DNA of 55,301 bases from an uncultured Christensenellaceae bacterium (GTDB lineage: Bacteria; Bacillota; Clostridia; Christensenellales; Borkfalkiaceae): NCBI GenBank assembly GCA_910586675.1, contig CAJUJO010000006.1, positions 1 through 55,301 of the forward strand, given 5' to 3'. This document shows positions 13,711 through 20,706 of this stretch, piece after piece; position 1 is the first letter of the stretch; each line of letters starts with the position of its first letter. Both the position numbers and the translations under genes were made by a program. Below the pieces are notes generated by a model that searched no databases, had not been told where the DNA came from, and saw nothing but the letters and a program-made list of their open reading frames with translations.

Positions 13711-14619
13711 TTATTCCTCTTCCTTACTGCCGAAGAGCGCTTCGTCCAAACAGCTCAGGCGATCCAAGAGCTCTTCCAGCCGCGCGCCCTCTTCCGTGGA
13801 GGAGAGTTTCTCATTCTCCGCGCACAGCCTGTGCGCCACGAGCAGCTTGCGCGAATAGACGATCGTCAGCGCCAAAAATAACAGCGCCACCCCGCCGAAT
13901 ACCGCCGTTAAAACGACGGGAACGATCGTCGTCGTGCGAACGATATAGCTTGCGCTCACGAATATGCCGATAAGCGCGAGCACGAACGCGCCCAAAAGCC
14001 CGCCGAAGCGCACGAGATAATATTTTCTGTTGGCAGCAAACGCCGCCCTGCGCTTTTCCTGCGCCTCGGTTACGACGGGGCGCAAGGGCTCGATTTCCGC
14101 GAGCAGCGCCTCCCGCTCGGCGTTCAGCTTATTCCCTGCGCGCCCCAAGACGAACGCACGCGTTTCCTCGTCCGACTGCGCGAGAGCGAGCGCGTTGTCC
14201 TCGTCATAAAAGGGCTCCGTGTCGGTAAAGTCGGACGTGCGCGCCGTCCACAGCCCTCGCTGCGCCGCGGCGCTGTCGGGCACGTACACGAGCGCCTGCG
14301 CGTACAGGCTTTCCGCCTTTGCGTAATCCTTCGCCGCATACGCCTCTTCGGCAAGCGCGACGAGACCGTCGTGTTCGCGCCGCGCTTCTTCCGCCGCGCG
14401 CTCCCTGCGCTTTAACTCCGCTTCCAGCTGCGAGGGTGTAAGCCCGACGAGATCCTCGTCGTATTCGTCCGTTTCGGGAAGGTCGAAAACAATCTCTTCC
14501 TCGACGGCTTCCCCGCTCTCTTCGGCGAGCGCGTCCTCCGCGTCGGCAATGCCGCCTTCCGCAGTGCGCTTTATTTTGATCTTGCGCGAATCCTCGGTGT
14601 CGATGATTCTTTCTTCCAT
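13711..14619 (-). CDS. Membrane protein with coiled coil and one TPR-like unit
   Basis: A 302-residue protein of unknown function. The first ~60 residues are acidic. A segment at ~85-130, 'AEEAYAAKDYAKAESLYAQA', reads as a TPR unit in a helical region. Two adjacent transmembrane helices lie at ~205-265 ('FGGLLGAFVLALIGIFVSAS' and 'VVLTAVFGGVALLFLALTIV'), and a cytosolic coiled-coil tail ends in 'LFGSKEEE'. GGAG precedes the start. The gene follows ispE by 25 bp on the same strand. It could be a small membrane scaffold; no enzyme motif is seen. Confidence 0.65.
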   Translation of the reverse strand: MEERIIDTEDSRKIKIKRTAEGGIADAEDALAEESGEAVEEEIVFDLPETDEYDEDLVGLTPSQLEAELKRRERAAEEARREHDGLVALAEEAYAAKDYAKAESLYAQALVYVPDSAAAQRGLWTARTSDFTDTEPFYDEDNALALAQSDEETRAFVLGRAGNKLNAEREALLAEIEPLRPVVTEAQEKRRAAFAANRKYYLVRFGGLLGAFVLALIGIFVSASYIVRTTTIVPVVLTAVFGGVALLFLALTIVYSRKLLVAHRLCAENEKLSSTEEGARLEELLDRLSCLDEALFGSKEEE

Positions 14620-14644
14620 GCCTTTATGCTCCTTCCGCCGCCCG

Positions 14645-15538
14645 TCAAAGGGAATAGGGCGAACGTAACGTTATCTTGTTTTCCTGCGCGGGAACGCCCC
14701 GCAGCACGTACGTGCGGAACTTGCCGCGGTAACGGCTCTTCGCCCATTCGCAAAGCTCCCGTTCGGGAAAGAGGGCGAACACGGCGCTGCCCGAACCCGT
14801 CATGCACGCCGCAGAGGGGCTGAACGAGAGCGCCTCGCGCATCGCCTGCTCCACGTCTCCGTTGAGCGCTTTCGCCGCGGGATACAGGTCGTTGCCGAGC
14901 GAAAGAACAAGCTGTCCGAAATTGCCGCGGCAGACGGCTTCCGCCGCTTCCCCCGTGCGGGAAGAACCTTTTGTCCCAAGCTCGTCAAATTTTTGATAGC
15001 ACGCGCCCGACGAAACGCCGCTTCTCGGCGCGATCAATAAAAAATGAAGCGTTTGGGAAACGTTCAGCCGTTCGATCTTTTCCCCGCGCCCCGTAAGGCG
15101 GGCAAACCCGCCCGCGAGCATGTACCCCGTGTCGCTGCCCAAACCGTCGGCAAGCGCTTTGAGCGCCGCTTCGTCCTCGATTTCGTACAGTTTTGCAAGC
15201 GCTTTGAGTACGCCCGCAGCATCCGCAGAAGAACTGCCCAAGCCCGCGCCCGCGGGAATGTTGCGGTAAACGGTAATATCCGCGCCCGCCGTTTTGAACG
15301 CGCCGACGAAATGCCGCGCGGCTTTATATGCGTTGGTCTCTTCGGGAGCAAGGCTTTCGCTCCCCATGCCGCGCATTGTTACGCGGACAAGCCCGTCCTT
15401 CCGCTTTTTTGCGACGACGCGGTCGCCGAGATCGACGGAGCAGACGAGCGAATCTATAGTATGAAACGCGCCCTCTCTGCCCGTGATATCGAGCGTGAGA
15501 TTGAGTTTAGCGGGCACTTCCGCCCTTGCCGTATTCAT
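14645..15538 (-). CDS. ispE: 4-diphosphocytidyl-2-C-methyl-D-erythritol kinase
   Basis: A 297-residue GHMP kinase. The phosphate-binding loop 'PAGAGLGSSSADAA' (95-108) and the N-terminal 'PAKLNLTLDITGR' are the IspE signatures; the C-terminal 'CMTGSGSAVFALF' is GHMP motif 3. It phosphorylates CDP-methylerythritol in the MEP isoprenoid pathway, so this organism probably uses that route. There is no Shine-Dalgarno: the ATG lies exactly 6 nt after a TAAAAT box with a TTGCCA -35 18 nt upstream, which suggests a leaderless mRNA. The next two genes are the TM/TPR-like protein downstream and the MmcQ-like gene upstream. Confidence 0.95.
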   Translation of the reverse strand: MNTARAEVPAKLNLTLDITGREGAFHTIDSLVCSVDLGDRVVAKKRKDGLVRVTMRGMGSESLAPEETNAYKAARHFVGAFKTAGADITVYRNIPAGAGLGSSSADAAGVLKALAKLYEIEDEAALKALADGLGSDTGYMLAGGFARLTGRGEKIERLNVSQTLHFLLIAPRSGVSSGACYQKFDELGTKGSSRTGEAAEAVCRGNFGQLVLSLGNDLYPAAKALNGDVEQAMREALSFSPSAACMTGSGSAVFALFPERELCEWAKSRYRGKFRTYVLRGVPAQENKITLRSPYSL

Positions 15539-15544
15539 AGCGGT

Positions 15545-15574
15545 ATTTTACCACACGCCGTGCCCGTTTGGCAA
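15545..15574 (-). promoter_or_regulatory. Putative leaderless promoter of ispE
   Basis: On the minus strand TTGCCA (15569-15574), an 18-nt spacer and TAAAAT (15545-15550), then 6 nt and the ATG. The expected transcription start coincides with the A of ATG. Confidence 0.5.
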
Positions 15575-15594
15575 GCCCTTTCGCGCGGAGCGCC

Positions 15595-15987
15595 CTATTT
15601 CTTTGCAGCGAGCCTGTACCTTTTCTTGCGGTTGTACGTTGCAACGAGACACGCGCGCTCGTAAGACAAGTCTACGAAATATTTCATCTTGTCGTCCGTG
15701 AACGTGGCGACGTCCAACGTGCTCTTATAGGGAAGATGTTCGGGTTTGCAGCGGTATGCCGGCACGACTACTTTCTTGTAGCGGACGCGCAAAAACCTCG
15801 TCGTGATCATGTCGCAGCGGAAGGTCATTTTCAATCTTCCTTCCAGCTCGAATATTTCCGCGAACGTGTAGAGCTTCGACCGCGCCGAACTCTTCGCCTT
15901 GACCACGATATAGTCGGGTCCGAACGGATAGCATATCTGCGCCCTCGGCTTCTGCAAGCAATATTCGATCAGCTCCTCTTTTGTCAT
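15595..15987 (-). CDS. MmcQ/YjbR family protein
   Basis: A 130-residue protein of the MmcQ/YjbR (DUF419) fold. The diagnostic N-terminus is 'YCLQKPRAQICYPFGPDYIV', followed by 'LKMTFRCD' where the family has a lysine-arginine DNA-binding-like surface. The C-terminal 'DLSYERACLVA' fills the place of the usual 'LxxSYxLV' block. GGGAG lies 7 nt ahead of the ATG. The family is widespread, cytosolic and of unsettled function. The basic end 'NRKKRYRLAAKK' would be compatible with nucleic-acid binding. It lies upstream of ispE on the same strand but separated by ispE's own promoter. Confidence 0.75.
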   Translation of the reverse strand: MTKEELIEYCLQKPRAQICYPFGPDYIVVKAKSSARSKLYTFAEIFELEGRLKMTFRCDMITTRFLRVRYKKVVVPAYRCKPEHLPYKSTLDVATFTDDKMKYFVDLSYERACLVATYNRKKRYRLAAKK

Positions 15988-16104
15988 TTCCGACTCCCGC
16001 CCGTTTTATACTTCCCCGGCATAAAAACGGTTTTATCCCTCGTTATCGTTCTTACCCCGATTATACCATACCGCGCACGGTTTTACAAGCGGAAATGCGG
16101 ATAT

Positions 16105-16134
16105 AAAAAAGCGGAAACCGTAAACGGTTTCCGC
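16105..16134 (-). terminator. Terminator of the SipL-like gene
   Basis: An 11-bp perfect stem (16111-16121 with 16124-16134) is followed on the minus strand by six T's. It directly abuts the stop codon at 16141. Confidence 0.85.
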
Positions 16135-16140
16135 CTTTCG

Positions 16141-17625
16141 TTATAAATTCAAACTTTTTTTGCGGTAGATGACGACGCGCTGCCCTTCCTTTACGGGGAA
16201 TTCGATGTCGGGATTGTTCGCCGAAACTTCCTCGGGCGATTTACCCAGCCGTTTGGAAAGCTCCCATAGCCCGTCGCCCGCGCAGGGGAGATATACGCTG
16301 ATCGCGCTGTCGCACACGGGCAGGAGCGCGCCCTCTTCCGCCGCCGTAACGAGACGGGCTTCCGTCCTGCGCTTTTGCCGCACCGTAATTTTAAGCGTGG
16401 CCTCCGCGTCGATCTCCCCTTCCTGCCGCTGGCGCGCGGACATGCCGCAGGCGAGCACGGATACCGCGCAATCGCCCTCCGCCTGCGCGGGAACGGAGAA
16501 GGGAAGGCTCATTTCCACGCCGCGATGGGAGCCGTCGCTGCCGAGCACCATGAGGGTCGCCATAGCAACGCCCTCGATGCGCTTGCCCTCCGTCGTATTC
16601 ACCAGGTTGGCTTCCGCGCGTTGGAGCGTTACCGCCTGCAACGCGTCGGAAAAATCAACCGCGGAAGAGAGCGCGGCTTTTCCCGAAATGCGCTCGGTCA
16701 TGCGAGTCATCTCGCCCGCGCCCGCGCTTTCCAGCTTGCCGTACGAAAGATTGACGGTGTTTTCGCAGGAAAAGGCGTCGGTTACGCAATCGACGGCGAT
16801 TTCCTCATACACGCACCCTTCGGCGTTGAGCGCGAACTCCGCCGAAATCTTACACTTACCGCGCCCTTCGTCCGCTTCCGCGCGGAGCGCCGCGCCCGAC
16901 ACGGTAACGTTTGCATCCGCGCGGCACCCGAAGGAAGCCGCCTCGCAGGGAATTTCGATATTGAAAGGAATCAGACGCTCGAAGGAAACGAGCGAGTTTT
17001 CCCCTTTCAGCGCCAGCACGCAGAGATTGATTTCGCCCTCGGCGCGGAGCGTGCCCGTTTCGCACGTTACGTCGGTTACGTTCACCGTTTCGGCATGGAG
17101 AAGAATATCGCCGATAAACTCCGTTTCAAATTCGTCCTCGGCTTCGGAAGCGCCGCCGCACAGGTGCGCGCACAGCACGTTGACGGGCTCCCTGCGGCAG
17201 ACGAGATCTCCGCCCGAAAGATATTCAAAGTTCTGTTCGCCGTACAGCGAAATATCCGCGCCGAGGAGCGCCGTTACGAACACGCTCGCGCCCTCTCTGC
17301 GCACGGACACGTTATCCACCGCGACGGCGACGCGCGCCGTAAGCGCGGGGAAGCACCTGTCGTCCTGCGCGCGGGCGGTGAACTCCACCCCCTTTTCCGC
17401 GCGGCAGACGCGCTTTTCCGCATCCTCGTACACGATGAGGAAATGCGCCTTTCCGAAATAGCGCACCTCTCCGTTCCCCGCTTCCGCGCCCGTGAGCACG
17501 GCCGTCGCATGGGCGGAAAGCACCGTTTCCGCTTCTCCGCCGAAGCGGCATTCCACCGCCGTCTGAGCGTTCAGCTCGCAAATTTTTCCGTATCCGCGGA
17601 AGGTTTCCGTCTGCGTTTTCATCAT
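16141..17625 (-). CDS. SipL-like spore coat morphogenetic protein (DUF3794 repeats plus LysM)
   Basis: A 494-residue protein whose body is built of repeated beta-rich DUF3794/SPOCS segments. The DUF3794 style is seen in 'AVDNVSVRREGASVFVTALL' and in the repeated 'V..V......G...AEG' strands. It ends in a LysM module at about 445-490 ('GDGLWELSKRLGKSPEEVSANNP...VKEGQRVVIYR', quoted in part). This is the architecture of SipL, which recruits SpoIVA to the forespore surface in Clostridia. It is a good marker for endospore formation. GGGAGTG precedes the double ATG at 17625. The gene is monocistronic. A mother-cell sigma-E promoter would be expected in 17626-17750 but I could not pick one with confidence. 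Confidence 0.85.
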   Translation of the reverse strand: MMKTQTETFRGYGKICELNAQTAVECRFGGEAETVLSAHATAVLTGAEAGNGEVRYFGKAHFLIVYEDAEKRVCRAEKGVEFTARAQDDRCFPALTARVAVAVDNVSVRREGASVFVTALLGADISLYGEQNFEYLSGGDLVCRREPVNVLCAHLCGGASEAEDEFETEFIGDILLHAETVNVTDVTCETGTLRAEGEINLCVLALKGENSLVSFERLIPFNIEIPCEAASFGCRADANVTVSGAALRAEADEGRGKCKISAEFALNAEGCVYEEIAVDCVTDAFSCENTVNLSYGKLESAGAGEMTRMTERISGKAALSSAVDFSDALQAVTLQRAEANLVNTTEGKRIEGVAMATLMVLGSDGSHRGVEMSLPFSVPAQAEGDCAVSVLACGMSARQRQEGEIDAEATLKITVRQKRRTEARLVTAAEEGALLPVCDSAISVYLPCAGDGLWELSKRLGKSPEEVSANNPDIEFPVKEGQRVVIYRKKSLNL

Positions 17626-17973
17626 AAAATTTCACTCCCGATATTTTACCCGATACCAACCCCGGGAGAACACAAAAGCGCGCGACGGCTTTAACCCGCT
17701 CGCACGGCGACCGAACACCCGACGGTTTTACGCAAAAAATTTCCGCATAGTTAAGGCAAGCGAACGCAGCCGTACAAGCGTACCGCAAGCGAGCTTAACG
17801 AAGGATATGCCGAGATTAACGGTAGAATTGTGTCCGCTTAGGGTTGATATCGGGGCTTCCCTTCATTGTATGCGCAACGCATTTCCGATATGCGGAAAAA
17901 ATTCTGTCGTATCGTGCAAAAGGATAGGGAAACAAGGAGTATATTTTCGGGCGCAACTGTCTATGATTAACAT
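17626..17973. other. 348-bp divergent intergenic region between sipL-like and veg
   Basis: No gene is supported here. It contains an inverted repeat gttaag (17750-17755) / cttaac (17794-17799) enclosing two direct copies of gcaagcga (17757-17764 and 17785-17792). There is also an AAGGAG at 17934-17939 that is too far from the veg ATG to serve it. It must hold the sipL promoter on the minus strand and the veg promoter on the plus strand. No tRNA or recognisable ncRNA was seen. Confidence 0.4.
17962..17967 (+). promoter_or_regulatory. Possible -10 box of a leaderless veg transcript
   Basis: TATGAT lies exactly 6 nt before the veg ATG, which has no usable Shine-Dalgarno. No good -35 box is present at 16-18 nt, so support is weak on its own; the same spacing is seen at ispE and the PAP2 gene. 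Confidence 0.3.
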
Positions 17974-18225
17974 ATGATTAAACGGAATAACGATATTCAA
18001 CAAATCAAGCAGACCATCGCCGATTACTTCCGCACGCAGGTGGACGTAACCGTCAACCTCGGCAGAAATAAAATTCTGCGCTTTTGCGGGGAGCTTTCAG
18101 GCGTATATCCCGCCCTCTTCACCGTAAGCCCGAACGACAAAGCCTTCCTCGGCAAAACCTCTTATTCCTATGCCGAAGTGCTCTGCGGGAGCGTTTCCGT
18201 ACGCCCCGCAAAAAAAGCGGAATAA
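17974..18225 (+). CDS. veg: Veg family protein
   Basis: An 83-residue Veg (DUF1021) protein. The family blocks are 'VNLGRNKILRFCGELSGVYP' (residues ~28-47), a central 'ALFTVS' and 'SYSYAEVLCGSVSV' near the C-terminus. Veg is a small SH3-like protein reported to stimulate biofilm-matrix genes in Bacillus and is usually linked to core housekeeping loci. The start is fixed because an in-frame TAA lies two codons upstream (TAA CAT ATG). No Shine-Dalgarno lies within 20 nt. A bidirectional terminator follows 11 bp downstream. Confidence 0.88.
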   Translation: MIKRNNDIQQIKQTIADYFRTQVDVTVNLGRNKILRFCGELSGVYPALFTVSPNDKAFLGKTSYSYAEVLCGSVSVRPAKKAE

Positions 18226-18236
18226 TTCTCCGCACA

Positions 18237-18271
18237 AAAAAGGACTGCCTTTTCAAAAGGCAGTCCTTTTT
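18237..18271. terminator. Bidirectional terminator between veg and the lipoprotein gene
   Basis: A 15-bp perfect stem (18237-18251 with 18257-18271) made of A-tract, GC core and T-tract serves both converging genes. Confidence 0.9.
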
Positions 18272-18279
18272 CGTTTTCG

Positions 18280-18942
18280 TTAAATGCCGAAATCGGGAAG
18301 CGTGTAACTCGTCGCGCCGTATGCCGTTACGGTGATTTCGTAATACACGGTAATTTCTTCCCCGTCCTCGTTGCCGACGACGGTCATCTGCTCGGAAATC
18401 AGTTTGCCCTCCTTGAAGCTTACCGTTACCGAAACGTCGTAGCCCGGCATGTCAAACTCGATTTTTCCCGAATAATTCTTGTGTTCCGCGCTGTACGCGA
18501 ACGCCGATTTCTGATCGGCGAGCGCGGCGATGTAGGCATCGTAAATTCCCGTATCGTCGATGAAAAGATCTTCGCTCTCCGATTTGTGCCAGCTGTCGCT
18601 ATAATAACGGTAACAGTAATTTTTCCCGCCTTCGGAAACGGAGTACGCTTTTTGCGTTTTTCCTTCGTTCACGGTAACCGTCTGCATTTCCCCGCTTTCT
18701 AAAATATACATCGTATAGTCCACATAGGAATCCAGCCCTTCTTCCGTTTCGCCCTCCGCATGAGACGTTACCTTGATTGTGCAGTTCGTCGTCTTTAAGT
18801 CGAATGCCGTCGTCCATTCCGCGTCCGTTACCTCGGCGCGGAGCGCGGTCTGTCCGCCGCCCCCTTCCTCGCCGCATGCCGCAACGCCGAACGCGCACAG
18901 GGAAACCGCCAAAATTCCCGCAATTGCAAAACATTTTTTCAT
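18280..18942 (-). CDS. Secreted lipoprotein of unknown function
   Basis: A 220-residue protein with a lipoprotein signal: MKK, a hydrophobic core and the lipobox VAAC with the acylated Cys at residue 23, then a Gly-rich linker (GEEGGGG). The mature part is beta-rich and polar with repeated 'YYEITVTAYG'-like strands, resembling LppX/LolA-type or YcdB-type lipoproteins only in general style. It ends 'SYTLPDFGI'. The start at 18942 has GGGAGAG 7 nt upstream; the longer frame starting at 18996 runs through the promoter. The promoter's spacer is a G9 run, so the protein may be phase-variable. Anchored on the outer face of the cytoplasmic membrane. Confidence 0.75.
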   Translation of the reverse strand: MKKCFAIAGILAVSLCAFGVAACGEEGGGGQTALRAEVTDAEWTTAFDLKTTNCTIKVTSHAEGETEEGLDSYVDYTMYILESGEMQTVTVNEGKTQKAYSVSEGGKNYCYRYYSDSWHKSESEDLFIDDTGIYDAYIAALADQKSAFAYSAEHKNYSGKIEFDMPGYDVSVTVSFKEGKLISEQMTVVGNEDGEEITVYYEITVTAYGATSYTLPDFGI

Positions 18943-18969
18943 AATCACTCTCCCGTATTTTTTATTTCT

Positions 18970-18996
18970 ATTATACCCCCCCCCAGCATTTGTCAA
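18970..18996 (-). promoter_or_regulatory. Promoter with G9 tract in a 15-nt spacer
   Basis: On the minus strand a perfect TTGACA (18991-18996) and a perfect TATAAT (18970-18975) are separated by AATGCT plus nine G's, 15 nt. Two more G's would give the optimal 17. This is the layout of slipped-strand phase-variable promoters. Confidence 0.7.
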
Positions 18997-19022
18997 GCGT
19001 TTTTACGTACGACTTGCAAATT

Positions 19023-19079
19023 ACGGCGGCGCAAGGGGAACGCCGCCGTCAACCGATTGCACCGCCATGCGCAATCGGT
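19023..19079. repeat. Two tandem hairpins
   Basis: Two adjacent perfect 9-bp inverted repeats: 19023-19031 with 19041-19049 (acggcggcg / cgccgccgt) and 19052-19060 with 19071-19079 (accgattgc / gcaatcggt). They lie upstream of the lipoprotein promoter and after the terminator of the PH-like genes. Neither has a T run on the minus strand. Confidence 0.5.
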
Positions 19080-19102
19080 CGGTTCGGAGAAAAAAACCGA
19101 AA

Positions 19103-19130
19103 TAAAAAACGAGCGGATTTTTCCGCTCGT
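19103..19130 (-). terminator. Terminator of the PH-like gene pair
   Basis: An 8-bp stem (19109-19116 with 19123-19130) is followed on the minus strand by six T's. Confidence 0.8.
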
Positions 19131-19143
19131 CGTTCTTTCAAAA

Positions 19144-19698
19144 TTATCCGCCGTATTTCGCTACGTTCAGCGCGGAAGATAACTCCCGCATCAGTCTTTG
19201 CGCTTCTTCCCTTTTCGGCTTTAACTTTATCGCTTTATATTTTCCTTTCGCACTCATATTTATCATATCGATGCGGTTAGCGGGGATCTTTATGCTGATG
19301 TAAAATCCGTTTCTTATCTTAAAAGCTCCGCTTATCAGGCAATACAGCGCGATCACAGCATAAACCGCTATAAAAACAAATAACAAAACGATGCTCCAAA
19401 CGGAGATGCCCTCAACGTCGGTATCGTATATTAAATTCGAGATGTTAGAAAAAAGCATCCCCGACACCTCTACCAAAATAAAACCGATGATGAACAACAG
19501 CACGCTCGCAGGTTTGAATCGAATGCTTACGCCGCCGATTTCTTTTACGTCGATCGAAGTTACCGATTGGCGGCGCTTGCTGTCTACCGTGCTGATAAGC
19601 CGCCTGTCCGTAACCGTAACGGTAGCGTTGATCTTTCTCTTTTTGCAGTACTCTTCGGAGTATATTATCCGTTCGTCCGCATATAATTCAGGCGCCAT
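19144..19698 (-). CDS. Membrane protein with PH-like domain
   Basis: A 184-residue protein. The N-terminal ~60 residues look like a bacterial PH domain ('ATVTVTDRRLISTVDS', then 'SIDVKEIGGVSIRF'). Two transmembrane helices follow (~65-85 and ~97-125). The C-terminal part returns to PH-like strands and ends in a helix 'REEAQRLMRELSSALN'. So the membrane hairpin is inserted into or between the halves of a PH-like fold. It begins 4 bp after the upstream gene with no good Shine-Dalgarno, indicating translational coupling. The two genes share a promoter with a G9 spacer tract. Function unknown; bacterial PH-domain membrane proteins often sense envelope stress. Confidence 0.65.
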   Translation of the reverse strand: MAPELYADERIIYSEEYCKKRKINATVTVTDRRLISTVDSKRRQSVTSIDVKEIGGVSIRFKPASVLLFIIGFILVEVSGMLFSNISNLIYDTDVEGISVWSIVLLFVFIAVYAVIALYCLISGAFKIRNGFYISIKIPANRIDMINMSAKGKYKAIKLKPKREEAQRLMRELSSALNVAKYGG

Positions 19699-19702
19699 GA
19701 CG

Positions 19703-20149
19703 TTACACCGCCGATTCTTCCGCTTTTAATACCAGCAAAGAAAGACTTGCAACTACGTCCTTTGCGGCGTTTACGTCCACCTTGATCTTCTTCGTGCCGC
19801 CGCCGAAAAACCAGCCTATAACGGGAATTCTGGAAATCCAGCTGTCGCCCTTTACAGCGCTTACGCCGACAAGGCTATGTTCTTGGGACGGCGTGTAGAG
19901 CGAAACGGACAGAGCCCCCCTTTTGAAAAAGAAAAACCTTCTCTTCATTTTGAAAGACACCGCCACGCCGTTGACGTCGTTCAAATCGAAATCTTCGCGG
20001 AAGCATTCTTGTTTCGTTTCATAAGTGGAAATAATTTTTTTGTTCGTAACCGTAAGATTGTATGTACCCTTGGTGAGAAACCACCCCTTCAATTTACCGT
20101 AGTCCCACGATTTCAAAACTTTTTCTCCCTTCAAAAGCGCCAAATCCAT
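19703..20149 (-). CDS. Soluble PH-like domain protein
   Basis: A 148-residue protein with the same PH-like signature as its neighbour: 'GTYNLTVTNKKIISTYET' (residues ~27-44) then 'DFDLNDVNGVAVSFKMKRR' near 53-71. It continues with 'IPVIGWFFGGGTKKIKVDV' and ends in a helix 'AAKDVVASLSLLVLKAEE'. There is no clear signal or full transmembrane helix, though 'IPVIGWFFGGG' could touch a membrane. AAGGAG lies 10 nt before the start. The downstream membrane-anchored paralog is 4 bp away, so the two probably act together. Expression is from the G9-spacer promoter at 20186-20216. Confidence 0.6.
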   Translation of the reverse strand: MDLALLKGEKVLKSWDYGKLKGWFLTKGTYNLTVTNKKIISTYETKQECFREDFDLNDVNGVAVSFKMKRRFFFFKRGALSVSLYTPSQEHSLVGVSAVKGDSWISRIPVIGWFFGGGTKKIKVDVNAAKDVVASLSLLVLKAEESAV

Positions 20150-20185
20150 ACAACATTTTCTCCTTTTTTCTATTCTCTAAAATCT

Positions 20186-20216
20186 ATTATAACATGCCCC
20201 CCCCCGTATGTGTCAA
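20186..20216 (-). promoter_or_regulatory. Promoter with G9 tract in a 19-nt spacer
   Basis: On the minus strand TTGACA (20211-20216) and TATAAT (20186-20191) are separated by CATAC, nine G's and CATGT, 19 nt. Losing two G's would give the optimal 17. It is the counterpart of the promoter at 18970-18996, two too long instead of two too short. Confidence 0.7.
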
Positions 20217-20372
20217 GCATTTTTTCCAAATTTTTCCTGCTCATCTGAAAAGTTATCCCCTTCTCCGACGATAGCCTTTGCAATTTGAAGCATTTCCTGT
20301 AAAATCGTTATGCATTTTTCAAACGCTTGAAACGTATGATATGACAGAGAATATTTATATAGGAGATTTTTT

Positions 20373-20615
20373 ATGGAAAAGAACAACGCGAACACAACGG
20401 CGCCTGCGGCACCCGCTGCGGCTGCGCCCACGGAAGAAGAAATTTGCGGCTCGGCAAATATCCTCGACGTCGTACACCTTAAAAACCTTGTGGAAGACCT
20501 TACCAAACTCTACGGCACGTCCGTCTGCACGAAGGTCGCAAAAGACAAAAAGGTTTCGGCGGAAAAGCGGCTCATCGAAGCAATTCGCGCCAACCTCGAC
20601 CGCTACGAAGGCTAA
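20373..20615 (+). CDS. Small unknown protein
   Basis: An 80-residue soluble protein. The first 20 residues are a low-complexity Ala/Pro/Thr stretch. The rest is helical and charged ('ILDVVHLKNLVEDLTKLYG', then 'KKVSAEKRLIEAIRANLDRY'). Two cysteines (25 and ~52) are present but not in a metal motif. A GGAG lies 8 nt before the ATG (TATAGGAGATTTTTT), and a strong terminator follows, so it is very likely a real gene. I do not recognise the family. The divergent G9 promoter of the PH-like genes lies ~160 bp upstream on the other strand. Confidence 0.6.
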   Translation: MEKNNANTTAPAAPAAAAPTEEEICGSANILDVVHLKNLVEDLTKLYGTSVCTKVAKDKKVSAEKRLIEAIRANLDRYEG

Positions 20616-20661
20616 TTAGAAAACGCTTTCGATCGCGACCGAATCGACTTAACCAAGAAAA

Positions 20662-20693
20662 AAAGGGCGCTCCGAACATCCGGAGCGCCCTTT
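20662..20693. terminator. Bidirectional terminator between the small gene and gyrA
   Basis: A 13-bp perfect stem (20662-20674 with 20681-20693) with T-rich sequence on both outward sides. Confidence 0.9.
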
Positions 20694-20706
20694 TTATTTT
20701 ACGTTA

